A stretch of DNA of 64,000 nucleotides, from positions 124,001 to 188,000 of the forward strand of contig NC_047066.1 of the NCBI RefSeq assembly GCF_902459465.1, given 5' to 3'. The position numbers were made by a program, and so were the translations under genes. Under the pieces are notes generated by a model. The model was not told the origin of the DNA. It worked only from the letters and a program-made list of their open reading frames with translations, and did no database searches. The stretch is from Asterias rubens. Its lineage: Eukaryota > Echinodermata > Asteroidea > Forcipulatida > Asteriidae. This document shows, piece after piece, positions 14,801-26,800 of the stretch (within the stretch, counting starts at the first letter, position 1; every line of letters starts with the position of its first letter).

Positions 14801-17800
14801 CAAAATAATAAACAACAGTTTAAAATAACAGAAAGTCACGCTATGGATAATGACATGAAAAACTCGTATATAAATCAAACTGAAACAACATTAAAACAAT
14901 TATTAATCAGAATAAAATGAAAGTCTTGACTCACCTTTCTTGTGAGATGAGAGTATTTTGAGTTGCTCAACGTATTGTCTATCTGATAAGAACTGCACCA
15001 TCTTGATAAACGGCTCTCGACCCTTCAGAGTTAACTTATCCCATGTCTTAGTCCTTGACAGAATATCACTGACTGATCCCTGGCTTAGACCAAGAACATG
15101 CTCTCCAAATATCCTCTGGCCAATATTATGTTCAGTCAGTACTTCTTTAACTCTCCTAGCAATCTGAACAGTATCTAACCATTCATGATTGGATACCGCT
15201 GGGTTAACTTGTTCAGATTTAGGGGTACGTGGTCTGGATGGGGTACTCTGTGATTGCTGTGCATGTTGTTGTTGCTGCTGTTGTTGTTGTAGCATGTGTA
15301 AGTGTTGTAATGGAGAGCTGCTAGAGTTGCTAAATGATGGTGGGATTACGATGATAGGTTGGATGATCTGGGATCCACTTTGTGACTGCTGCTGTGCATA
15401 TAATACCTGTTGACTATAAGCAGCAGCTACTTCCTGACCAATTAGAGATGCAAACGCCTGCGCCTGTGATATCCCCCCAGGACCTGCAGTTAGCAAAGAG
15501 AGAGAGAGGCAAAATGCTTTGGTTGGAGTGGAGTGCTTGCTCAATCAGAGTCTCAACACATTAATACTTCATCAAATTGGATCATTTTGGGTCAAGAATT
15601 TGCACAACACAATGACAACATACATCAAGTCAGTTCTACTGTATTGATCTAATGCCATGACCAAATAATGGCATGGTTTTCAATTTGTTTCTGACAGTTT
15701 TGTGTTTTGCATGCAATTCCTACAATTCTATACAATTGGCAGCGAGGGATACTATTCATGCTTTACAATAGATGTCTAGTCTAGACATTGTGATACAACA
15801 ACACACTCAATGCATTTTGCCCCTTATCTCTTTCTGCAGGTCCTATCTAAACACTGCCCTCTATCGGCACCAACATGGGGCTGCTGTAATACATGATACA
15901 TAAAAACACTTCAATACAAATCTGCTTGGTAGTATATGTTCCCAAGACCCATGTAAAGAAGTAACAGTGAAGTAATGTAGTATTTTAGAAGAGCATAATA
16001 AGGAAAGTACATGTGCAAATAAATAGTTTATGGCCTGATGTTTCGACCCTAGCAGAGTCTTTCTCAAACACTAAAAGTGCATGTGCATTACTTCAGACAA
16101 GCAACACATATTTTATTTTTACTAAAATTCAACTTCACAACTTCTAATAAAGGCCTCATCAAAAGAAAAGTTTAGACTATGTCTTTGGCTATGGCTATTG
16201 CTAAAGTGTACTTCCACTGAAGTACTCATAAACAGTTACAGCCGAGGTCATAACATTTAAACACTACCTTACTGTATCATGATTTATCACATCAGCAACT
16301 CAACCAATCACAATGTGTCCCACAATCCCAAGATTAGTCATTAGTTCAAACAAGAGTAAACAATTTTGACCAAGCATTATTCTGAATGCGAGTCAAATAA
16401 CTGTGAAATTATCAGCAACATATTTAAAGCGTCAATGCTGATTTGATGGTACGTCTAGCAATAATTCTGACAAATAACTCAATCTTAGATGCAGTCACGT
16501 CCATGAAAACATTGTACATCAAAACATCTTGCTCTTGCCTAGAAAGGCAATATAAATATGCACATGTAACTTTTATAAAAACAATAGAGCAAGTGCTATC
16601 TCTACATGTTTTCTTACTACAGAAAACATGTACAAGTGCGATAGATATAAGCACCAATTCAAAAATAGCTTAGTAAAGTAGTTTTTAGGATACGTCTCTT
16701 GAAACCTAGACAGTTCATTGTATTTCCTTTATTGTGTGGTATGAGGTGTTGAAATGAGAGGAAAACATTGAAAGTGTTAAGATAACTTACTGTTGACATC
16801 TGCCTTGGTGACCTTGAGTGTTGTATTCTCTGACTGCAAAGTCCGATTCTTCTCTAGAAGCAACATTTCTAGAGATTTAGGGGTGGCTGTTCCATCATTG
16901 GGGTCTCCACTTTCTGACATATCACTTCCTTGAGCATTGAACTCTATGGATTTCAGAACACTCAACTCTCGTTTAATCTCATCGTAGTCACCCCTGCTTC
17001 GAGATTGCTCTTCCTGAAAAGACAAGAATGTCAGTCTTATTCAATTCATTTGTGTTTTTACTTTGAACATGATCTTTCTTCCATTTCTAAGATCTGAATT
17101 AGATACAGATCTGTGAAGCAGAAATAATAAGAATCTGTTAAGCCCGATTCATACTTCCTGCGATTGCGAAGCGAATTTTGGCGATGAATAATCTCAATTC
17201 AAATTGTGACACAAAGAAAATTCACTTGGCACAAAGCATTCGCAGGAAGTGTTAAAGGCAGTGGACACTATTGGTAATATTGCCAAAGACTAGCCTTCAC
17301 AGTTGGTGTATCTCAACATATGCATAAAATAACAAACCTGTGAAAATTTGAGCTCAATCGGTCATCGAAGTTGCGAGATAGTAATGAAAGAAAAATAACC
17401 CTTGTCACACAAAGTTGTGTGCGTTTAGATGGTTGATTTTGAGACCTCAAGTTCTAAATCTGAGGTCTCGAAATCAAATTCGTGGAAAATTACTTCTTTC
17501 TCGAAAACTATGGCACTTAAGAGGGAGTCGTTTCTCACAATGTTTAATACTGTCAACCTCTCCCCATTACTTGTCACCAAGAAAGGTTTTATGCCAATAA
17601 TTATTTTGAGTAACTACCAATAGTGTCCACTGCCTTTAATCGGGCTTTACAATTCAATAGCAAATGTGTGTTCTGGGTTTTACAACTATCCCCTGTAGCT
17701 CAGCCTCTGGTTTAGCCCGAGATTCTTGGACTCTTTGAAGCCCAGTAAAATCAACCATGCTTAGCATGGAGAGGCCATGCTTAGCATGGGGAGGCCATGC

Positions 17801-20800
17801 TTAGCATGGAGAATCATAACAATCTCACCAACTAGACTACCGAGGTTTTGGCAGCAGGTACCGCAACGATATAATAGATGTTAAATTTGCAAAATTAATA
17901 TTCTTTATCCCCGATGCAAATTTAACATCTATTATAGCGTTGCGGTACCCGCTGCCAAAACGTAGGATTCGAACTGCCTCTAGCTGCCGGGCAACCTCGG
18001 TAGTCTAGTTGGTAAGACACTGCTCTAGAATTGCAAGGGTCGTGGGTTCGAATCCCACCCGAGTAACATGCCTGTGATATTTTTCACAGGACTCGGGTAA
18101 GTACTGAGTATACAGTGCTAACACACATCGGTGTATGGGTAAAAAACCAAAATTAATATTCTTTATCCCCGATGCAAATTTAACATCTATCATAACAATC
18201 TCATCAAACATTTTGGTGTGGAGTAGCTCGTTCATGCACAAATGTAGAGGAGTATTTGAACAAAATGTCCTTAGCCAACACTTCAGTTTAAAACATTATA
18301 TGCCAGACTTGCACAATTTCTTTTCTTTCTTTCAAACAAAATTCATCAAACGAGAGTCTGGAATGGAAAGTAGTGTTGCTTGTTCCTTTCAGTAAAGAAA
18401 GTGGTTCTTGAATTCAAAGAATAAGACAAAGACAATGGAAACATGATAACTTCCGTGGCTAGGTTAGATTTATAAATCAACTCACCAGTTTCTGTAAGGC
18501 AGCCGTCTTGAGACCCAATTGTTCTTCTAGTTTCTGTATTTGGTTTGCTGAGCTGTCTCTAAGCTTAGCATTAGCCGCTTGAAGTCTCTGAACATCCTCC
18601 ACAAGTTGAGAGATCTATTGGAGAGACATGACATGTGTGCATTCTTGGTAATAACCTTATTACGACACTGATAATTGAACAATATCAGGGTTTGGATAAA
18701 TTGATTTGGGTTTGTAGGTTATCTCAATTTTGCCAAATAGGGTTCTTACAGGAACTATTACAACCTTCTTCATCAATTACACCATCACTAACAGCTCAAA
18801 AGAAATGTTATCACATTTTATCCTCGCAAACTTTTCTTTTAAATTACCAATCAATCAATATTTTGTGAAAAGATACTTTAGTTTGGAAATGTATCCAACT
18901 GGAATCTATCCTGAAAAGTTATCTGATCTCCTTTTTCACTGGTAAAAAACCAAAACCAATACAAGCTCTAACTAGTCCTATTATATGCAGGTTCATTTTG
19001 TGTACACCTCTGTGATGACATTGTTATTCCTTTGACATCATGTCTACACACAGTATTAATATCTACCTTGTCATGAAGGGCATGTATTTTGGTGCACCAA
19101 AAACGGATGTAGCTTATGTATTTGATACTTTGATATTGAATCTTTAATAGGCAGCACAAGTTTGGCTGTTGTACTGGAGCAATTACTGAGTTGTCGCAGG
19201 TCTGGAAGTAATCTTCATGACATCAGGGTTCTTGTAAGACTTGAGAACCGGTGGCAATGAGTTCCTCAACCACCAGGCTTACCTCAAATCAGCCTACTAT
19301 CAAATCAGCTTACCTCTTTTTCCTTTGCAGATAACTCAACTTCTAGACTAGATCTTGTTAGAATATCAATCGCCTGCTCCTACAACAAAAACAAGACTTT
19401 GCTTAATTAATCAATTACCTTGTGTAATTTACAAATAACTTATTGGGGACTAATCTCATGGTTCTATCAAAAGATTTGCTACTTATAAATGTTGATACCC
19501 CAGCTTTCAGAAGAAAATGTTTAATAACTGGTAGGATTTGAAACTCTGCATGGTGGAAGTATAATTAGATGAGGTTTGAGTAGTGTTGGTTATAAAAAGA
19601 ACCAATGGTTGATAACTCGATCAGTATGCTCTGACTGCTTCAAAACGTCTCTGATCATCTTCAGAACCAACATTCACGAAAAGAGATTTTCACATGGTGT
19701 TACCGCAAACCTCACCCGAATCTAATAACTGGTTGATCGTGTTACTCTCTTATTATCAGAACTGACTTAAGTCTGGGTGGCGGGGGGTAATGAGTACTAA
19801 GGACCTACCACACTAGGTGCTTTCTGCATCTGCTCTGCTTGCTGTAAAGCCTGTGTTGCTGACGCTAACTGAGTTCTAACTGTCTCCAATTCCTTCTCAC
19901 TCACTGCATTCCGTTGATTGGTTCTCTCCAAGTCAGTCATTAACATGTCCACTTCATCGGACCTAAAGATAACAACAACAAAATAAATGAACATGTAGTT
20001 CAGTAAGCAAACAATTAGGTTGTTATTGTTCCGAAGTTGTTCTCTCTAAGTCAGTCATTAACATGTCCACTTCATCGGACCTAAAGATAACAACAACAAA
20101 ATAAATGAAGATGTAGTTCAGTAAGCAAACAATTAGGTTGTTATTGTTCCGAAGTTGTTCTCTCTAAGTCAGTCATTACCATGTCCACTTCATCGGACCT
20201 AAAGATAACAACAACAAAATAAATGAACATGTAGTTCAGTAAGCAAACAATTAGGGTGTTATTGTTCCAAAGTTGTTCTCTCTAAGTCAGTCATTAACAT
20301 GTCCACTTCATCGGACCTAAAGATAACAACAACAAAATAAATGAACATGTAGTTCAGTAAGCAAACAATTAGGGTGTTATTGTTCCAAAGTTGTTCTAGT
20401 GATAATAACCCATTCGCAGTGAGACAATTCAATGCATACATGTCATCTGACATGAAGTGATAATAACCCATTCGCAGTGAGACAATTCAATGCATACATG
20501 TCATCTGACATGAAGTGATAATAACCCATTCGCAGTGAGACAATTCAATGCATACACATCATCTGACATGAAGTGATAATAACCCATTCGCAGTGAGACA
20601 ATTCAATGCATACACCTCATCTGACATGAAGTGATAATAACCCATTCGCAGTGAGACAATTCAATGCATACACGTCATCTGACATGAAGTGATAATAACC
20701 CATTCGCAGTGAGACAATTCAATGCATACACATCATCTGACATGAAGTGATAATAACCCATTCGCAGTGAGACAATTCAATGCATACACCTCATCTGACA

Positions 20801-23800
20801 TGAAGTGATAATAACCCATTCGCAGTGAGACAATTTAATGCATACACGTCATCTGACATGAAGTGATAATAACCCATTCGCAGTGAGACAATTCAATGCA
20901 TACACGTCATCTGACATGAAGTGATAATAACCCATTCGCAGTGAGACAATTCAATGCATACACGTCATCTGACATGAAGTGATAATAACCCATTCGCAGT
21001 GAGACAATTCAATGCATACACGTCATCTGACATGAAGTGATAATAACCCATTCGCAGTGAGACAATTCAATGCATACACGTCATCTGACATGAAGTGATA
21101 ATAACCCATTCGCAGTGAGACAATTCAATGCATACACGTCATCTGACATGAAGTGATAATAACCCATTCGCAGTGAGACAATTCAATGCATACACGTCAT
21201 CTGACATGAAGTGATAATAACCCATTCGCAGTGAGACAATTCAATGCATACACGTCATCTGACATGAAGTGATAATAACCCATTCGCAGTGAGACAATTC
21301 AATGCATACACGTCATCTGACATGAAGTGATAATAACCCATTCGCAGTGAGACAATTCAATGCATACATGTCATCTGACATGAAGTGATAATAACCCATT
21401 CACAGTGAGACAATTCAATGCATACACCTCATCTGACATGAAGTGATAATAACCCATTCGCAGTGAGACAATTCAATGCATACACCTCATCTGACATGAA
21501 GTGATAATAACCCATTCGCAGTGAGACAATTCAATGCATACACCTCATCTGACATGAAGTGATAATAACCCATTCGCAGTGAGACAATTCAATGCATACA
21601 CATCATCTGACATGAAGTGATAATAACCCATTCGCAGTGAGACAATTCAATGCATACACGTCATCTGACATGAAGTGATAATAACCCATTCGCAGTGAGA
21701 CAATTCAATGCATACACCTCATCTGACATGAAGTGATAATAACCCATTCGCAGTGAGACAATTCAATGCATACACCTCATCTGACATGAAGTGATAATAA
21801 CCCATTCGCAGTGAGACAATTCAATGCATACACGTCATCTGACATGAAGTGATAATAACCCATTCGCAGTGAGACAATTCAATGCATACACGTCATCTGA
21901 CATGAAGTGATAATAACCCATTCGCAGTGAGACAATTCAATGCATACACGTCATCTGACATGAAGTGATAATAACCCATTCGCAGTGAGACAATTCAATG
22001 CATACACGTCATCTGACATGAAGTGATAATAACCCATTCGCAGTGAGACAATTCAATGCATACACGTCATCTGACATGAAGTGATAATAACCCATTCGCA
22101 GTGAGACAATTCAATGCATACACCTCATCTGACATGAAGTGATAATAACCCATTCGCAGTGAGACAATTCAATGCATACACGTCATCTGACATGAAGTGA
22201 TAATAACCCATTCGCAGTGAGACAATTTAATGCATACATGTCATCTGACATGAAGTGGTAAATGTAATGTTCATAAGTTTAGTTTCAAACAACAAGGGAA
22301 ACTGACTCCAGTAATTTTATTTCAATTTTGGGTGAATGAAGAAAACTTTACTTGAACTGGATTTGAACCTGCGACCTTGGGATCAACAAGCCAGCACTGT
22401 ACCAACTAAGCAACTAGCCCTTAAGCTCTTCACTCAACCTTCAACCCAAACATTCTACTTACTTTGCAGCTGACTGTTCATCAAACTTTGCTCGGAGGTC
22501 AAACAGTTCAGACTGGCTGGCATCCAGGGCTAGAGTAAGGAAAACAATCATGGAAGGAAATGTGGTAAAATGTTGTCTTTATTTCCACATTCATTTTAAT
22601 GGTTTATTTATTTCATCAATGTTGATTAAAAAATACAGTTGCAGTAAAAAAAGACTGACTCAAGGTCTCTAATGAACAAAAGATAGTTAATACAATAAAA
22701 GGAAGAAAACATTCAAATGCACATCTATACAAAACAAAACCCCAAAGATAAAAGGGTAAAAGACCCATAATTACACAAAAAGACAAACTTATCACAGTAC
22801 TGTCCCTAACCAGATCAGGAAAACATTTAAAACATGTAGCCAAGCTAAGCTGTAGATTGTTGTCTATATTTCTATTTATATATCATTACAATACAATACA
22901 ATACAATACAATACAATACAATACAATACAATACAACTTTATTGTCTCTGCAAGGGAAATTCCTTTGGCCTTTTTTTGCTGACATAAAAACACACCAATA
23001 TGGGGTTAAACAGTACAATAGAGAAGGAGTAGGCCTAAATAGAAAATTAACAAGTGGATCATAAGCAGATAAAAGGGCAGATACTGAAAAAGTAATATAC
23101 AGTATGTTTTACATGTTATCCGTTTCCATACACACCCACTGGATTCAATCAGCAATTGTACTTGTTTTATTTCCTTAGCTCATTAATCCTGGGAAGCATT
23201 GATACAGTCTGGTTATACAAGGTTCTAGTAACAGTGAGGAGGATTATTCTAGCACACAACACTTACCAGTTTGCAGTGTCTGTATTTTCAGTTCAGCTTC
23301 TCCTAACTTAGTTGCAACATTCAACTGTGTCTCCTGAAGTTGTCTACACAAAATACAAAACAATAAATCAAAGCTTACAATTTACACATTTATCAAAGTC
23401 TTCATTTCAAACCAAATTAACATCAACTTTAACTTTAGATATATAATTTTTTTTAATGAACAATTATGAACCAATCTCTGTAAGAAATAAAACGTGGATG
23501 GGACTAGCTTCCTATTTAACTGAAAACTTATTCAAGAAGCACTAAACCCTATACATACTTTTGACAGGGATTTGAGTCAGACATAACAAAAAAGACTGAA
23601 AATACAATCTTCATTTTAGCAGGTATACTAAAACGATTTAATGGAGCCTTTGGGAAAAGTATCATCGGTGCTAGAGTAGTGGCTCAAAGAGCAGGATATA
23701 CTTATATCAGAAGAAAATAGCAGCTGTTTTTTTTAACAATCAGATACAAAAATTTCTGAAATGTTTTATCCCTGTTCGTAGACAGAACTCTATGCTTATT

Positions 23801-26800
23801 TTCTCTGGCAGATAAAACCTGTCTAAAATTGCCTTTAATGTCGCCTAGTTGGAACTGAGGCAACAACTGGTACATGTACAGAGAGCTCCCTCACATGACC
23901 AAAAAAGAGTTTGAAATAGAATGCTGAGACTTCTTAATTCCTTCTTTTCAAAGAATGTAAACAGAGGCCAAACATTTTAACCCTCGCCGAATGTTTCTGA
24001 AAAGCCAAGTCTATTAGATTCCATGTACAATTCTTGCCGTAATAACTCACCTCTCCTTTTCTATAAATTCTCGTTGTAATTCTTTCTCTTTCTCTTTGGC
24101 TCTGCTTTGGGCAGTCGTCTCCAATCGCTCCTCATAATCACGAAGCTTCTCCCTAAGGTTCTTGATTGTCACCTCTGAGAATAGGTTCAAAAGTGAATAC
24201 AGGTGAGCAAGACAAGAATGACTTGGGGCTTAAGATGGGGTTGTAAGACAGTAGAGGAATATACTATTGTGATTCTTATTACACTCTCTTTACCTTAGTC
24301 ACGACTTAGTCATCTAATGTTGGCGTTTATTCTCTGAATAAGTCAAAACAGCTTATTGAAGTAGGAGCAGCAACACTTGCAAATTCTGCATTTTCCAGAA
24401 TCTAAAATCCCTGTGAGCATTTTCTTTAAAATCCACATGTCGAGAATGAAACCTTTTTTTATGCATTTAAATATTGATGTAAACAGAAAGTAAATGTATC
24501 GTAAGACAGCAGCATAACTCTCTACATGGATTTTCATCCATCCCCACTTTTCCACTTAAAGCAACCCCCACCCCATCTTTCCATCCCCTTTATGTTCTCC
24601 AGGCAATAACTGCTGTTCATTACCTTGATTCTTAACCTCAGCAAATTCTTGATTATATTCATCCAGAGTCTCTCTTAGCTTTTGATTCTCAACCTCTAGG
24701 TCTAGTGCCTTCTGAGCTCGTTTCTGCATGCTAAGACTATGCTCCAAGACTGGTACAGGATCTGTCAAAGAAACAATAAGAATAAGAGAATTATTACACT
24801 GCTTGGTTTAATCATTAATCAAACTAGCCCAGCTTAAAGGACGTTTACCTCACATAAAGGTAGGAGAAACTTGTACAAACTTGTTGCATTTATAAGCATA
24901 TTACATCTCTAAACTTCATACCACAATGTGACAATAAATGACATCAGATTTATAGCCATATTTTTAAAAAGATCTTAAATGTAACGATTAAGTAAATTAA
25001 ATGTAGAAAATTATGTATTCCAGCCCCAAAAGACTATTCTTCTGTTCAATTCTGAAAAATCAACTGAACATAATGAAGCTCATTCACAATTGAATAGGAG
25101 CAACAAAAAGACTGTCCGGTAATAAAAGTACCAGTGTATGGAATCAATATCAATTTCATAATTTTCTCCTTGAATAAAATCTTACTATTACAACCTTAAT
25201 ATACCTTTAAATCATTTGGTAATTTCAATTTCAAAAGCCAAGACTGATTTATTGACTCACAGCGTTGCAGACAAATCAATACAACTCAACAAATGATATT
25301 CCAATATATTGCAATAGTTAGAGAGAAACAGCTGGTCAATAGAATAATGCCTAATTGTACAGGCAGCTGTTTGCAATCCGTTAATTGATTAATTCTGACC
25401 AACAGCATGAACAGTATAAGAAAACACACAAAATGCATAATGGTTCTACAGCATGAACAGTATAAGAAAACACACAAAATGCATAATGGTTCTACAGCAT
25501 GAACAGTATAAGAAAACACACAAAATGCATAATGGTTCTACAGCATGAACAGTATAAGAAAACACACAAAATGCATAATGGTTCTACAGCATGAACAGTA
25601 TAAGAAAACACACAAAATGCATAATGGTTCTACAGCATGAACAGTATAAGAAAACACACAAAATGCATAATGGTTCTACAGCATGAACAGTATAAGAAAA
25701 CACACAAAATGCATAATGGTTCTACAGCATGAACAGTATAAGAAAACACACAAAATGCATAATGGTTCTACAGCATGAACAGTATAAGAAAACACACAAA
25801 ATGCATAATGGTTCTACAGCATGAACAGTATAAGAAAACACACAAAATGCATAATGGTTCTACAGCATGAACAGTATAAGAAAACACACAAAATGCATAA
25901 TGGTTCTACAGCATGAACAGTATAAGAAAACACACAAAATGCATAATGGTTCTACAGCATGAACAGTATAAGAAAACACACAAAATGCATAATGGTTCTA
26001 CAGCATGAACAGTATAAGAAAACACACAAAATGCATAATGGTTCTACAGCATGAACAGTATAAGAAAACACACAAAATGCATAATGGTTCTACAGCATGA
26101 ACAGTATAAGAAAACACACAAAATGCATAATGGTTCTACAGCATGAACAGTATAAGAAAACACACAAAATGCATAATGGTTCTACAGCATGAACAGTATA
26201 AGAAAACACACAAAATGCATAATGGTTCTACCACTAATTGACAACTATTCATAGTGTGTGTATGTACTTTACACTATGCATTAAATATATACAGCAAGAC
26301 TTCAAACACCTAAATAAACACAGGATTGTGTTTTAACAAAATACCAACATTCCTTCATAAGGCTATACATAACAAATGTGGTTAACGTTTTATAGTTAAG
26401 TTTGATTTTAGTCCAAATTCTGGTGAGGATCTGCAAGAGACAAATTCTCTAATATCCAATCTGACTCTGACTCACAGAATGACACTAGCTAGCACTGGTA
26501 ATGCACTGATTGTTAGGTTTTAACATTATCTCATCTGTTGTCCACTTTAAGGAAACATCTATAACTGTTGTACACGTATGATGTAATCTGGACAGGTTAA
26601 AGGAATGCAGTTGTTGTCTAAAGTTACCACTGCTACTGTATGCAGACTTGACCGTTACAAGAGATACACAAGCACACTGTATCAAGTGTGGTTTCAAAAC
26701 AACCATGATGTGAAACCGCAGCAAATCCAGTAAGAAGAAACTTGATCAGAATATTAGGTTGTATACGAATAGAAGCTTCGTGTACATTGATGGCATCATG

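Larger units (their letters stand above)
12431..16790 (-). other. Introns between CUX exons and intron 11-12
   Basis: Introns at 12,431-12,889, 13,517-13,835, 14,607-14,934 and 15,484-16,790. AT-rich with GT-AG boundaries, no recognisable genes. The compact spacing of the four CUX exons (3.9 kb in total) contrasts with the large introns of the shared part. Confidence 0.7.
17014..19808 (-). other. Introns 8-10 of CUX1/CASP
   Basis: Introns at 17,014-18,485 (MITE copy 2 and the SINE inverted pair), 18,615-19,313 (nothing recognised) and 19,380-19,808 (nothing recognised). Confidence 0.7.
22530..24623 (-). other. Introns 4-6 of CUX1/CASP
   Basis: Introns at 22,530-23,266, 23,344-24,050 and 24,175-24,623. 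Apart from the (ACAAT)n tract and adjoining possible retroelement end, no feature was recognised. Confidence 0.65.

Noticed and set aside
15189..15413. Plus-strand Cys-rich open frame
   Set aside because: Antisense reading of the glutamine (CAG/CAA) run in CUX exon 12.
17993..18066. Functional tRNA gene
   Set aside because: A- and B-box-like motifs and a T arm are good, but the anticodon arm does not fold well and the sequence continues into a repeated SINE tail.
20399..22255. Regular array that might suggest CRISPR
   Set aside because: The whole 58-bp unit repeats with no unique spacers, in an intron of a eukaryotic gene. It is a satellite.
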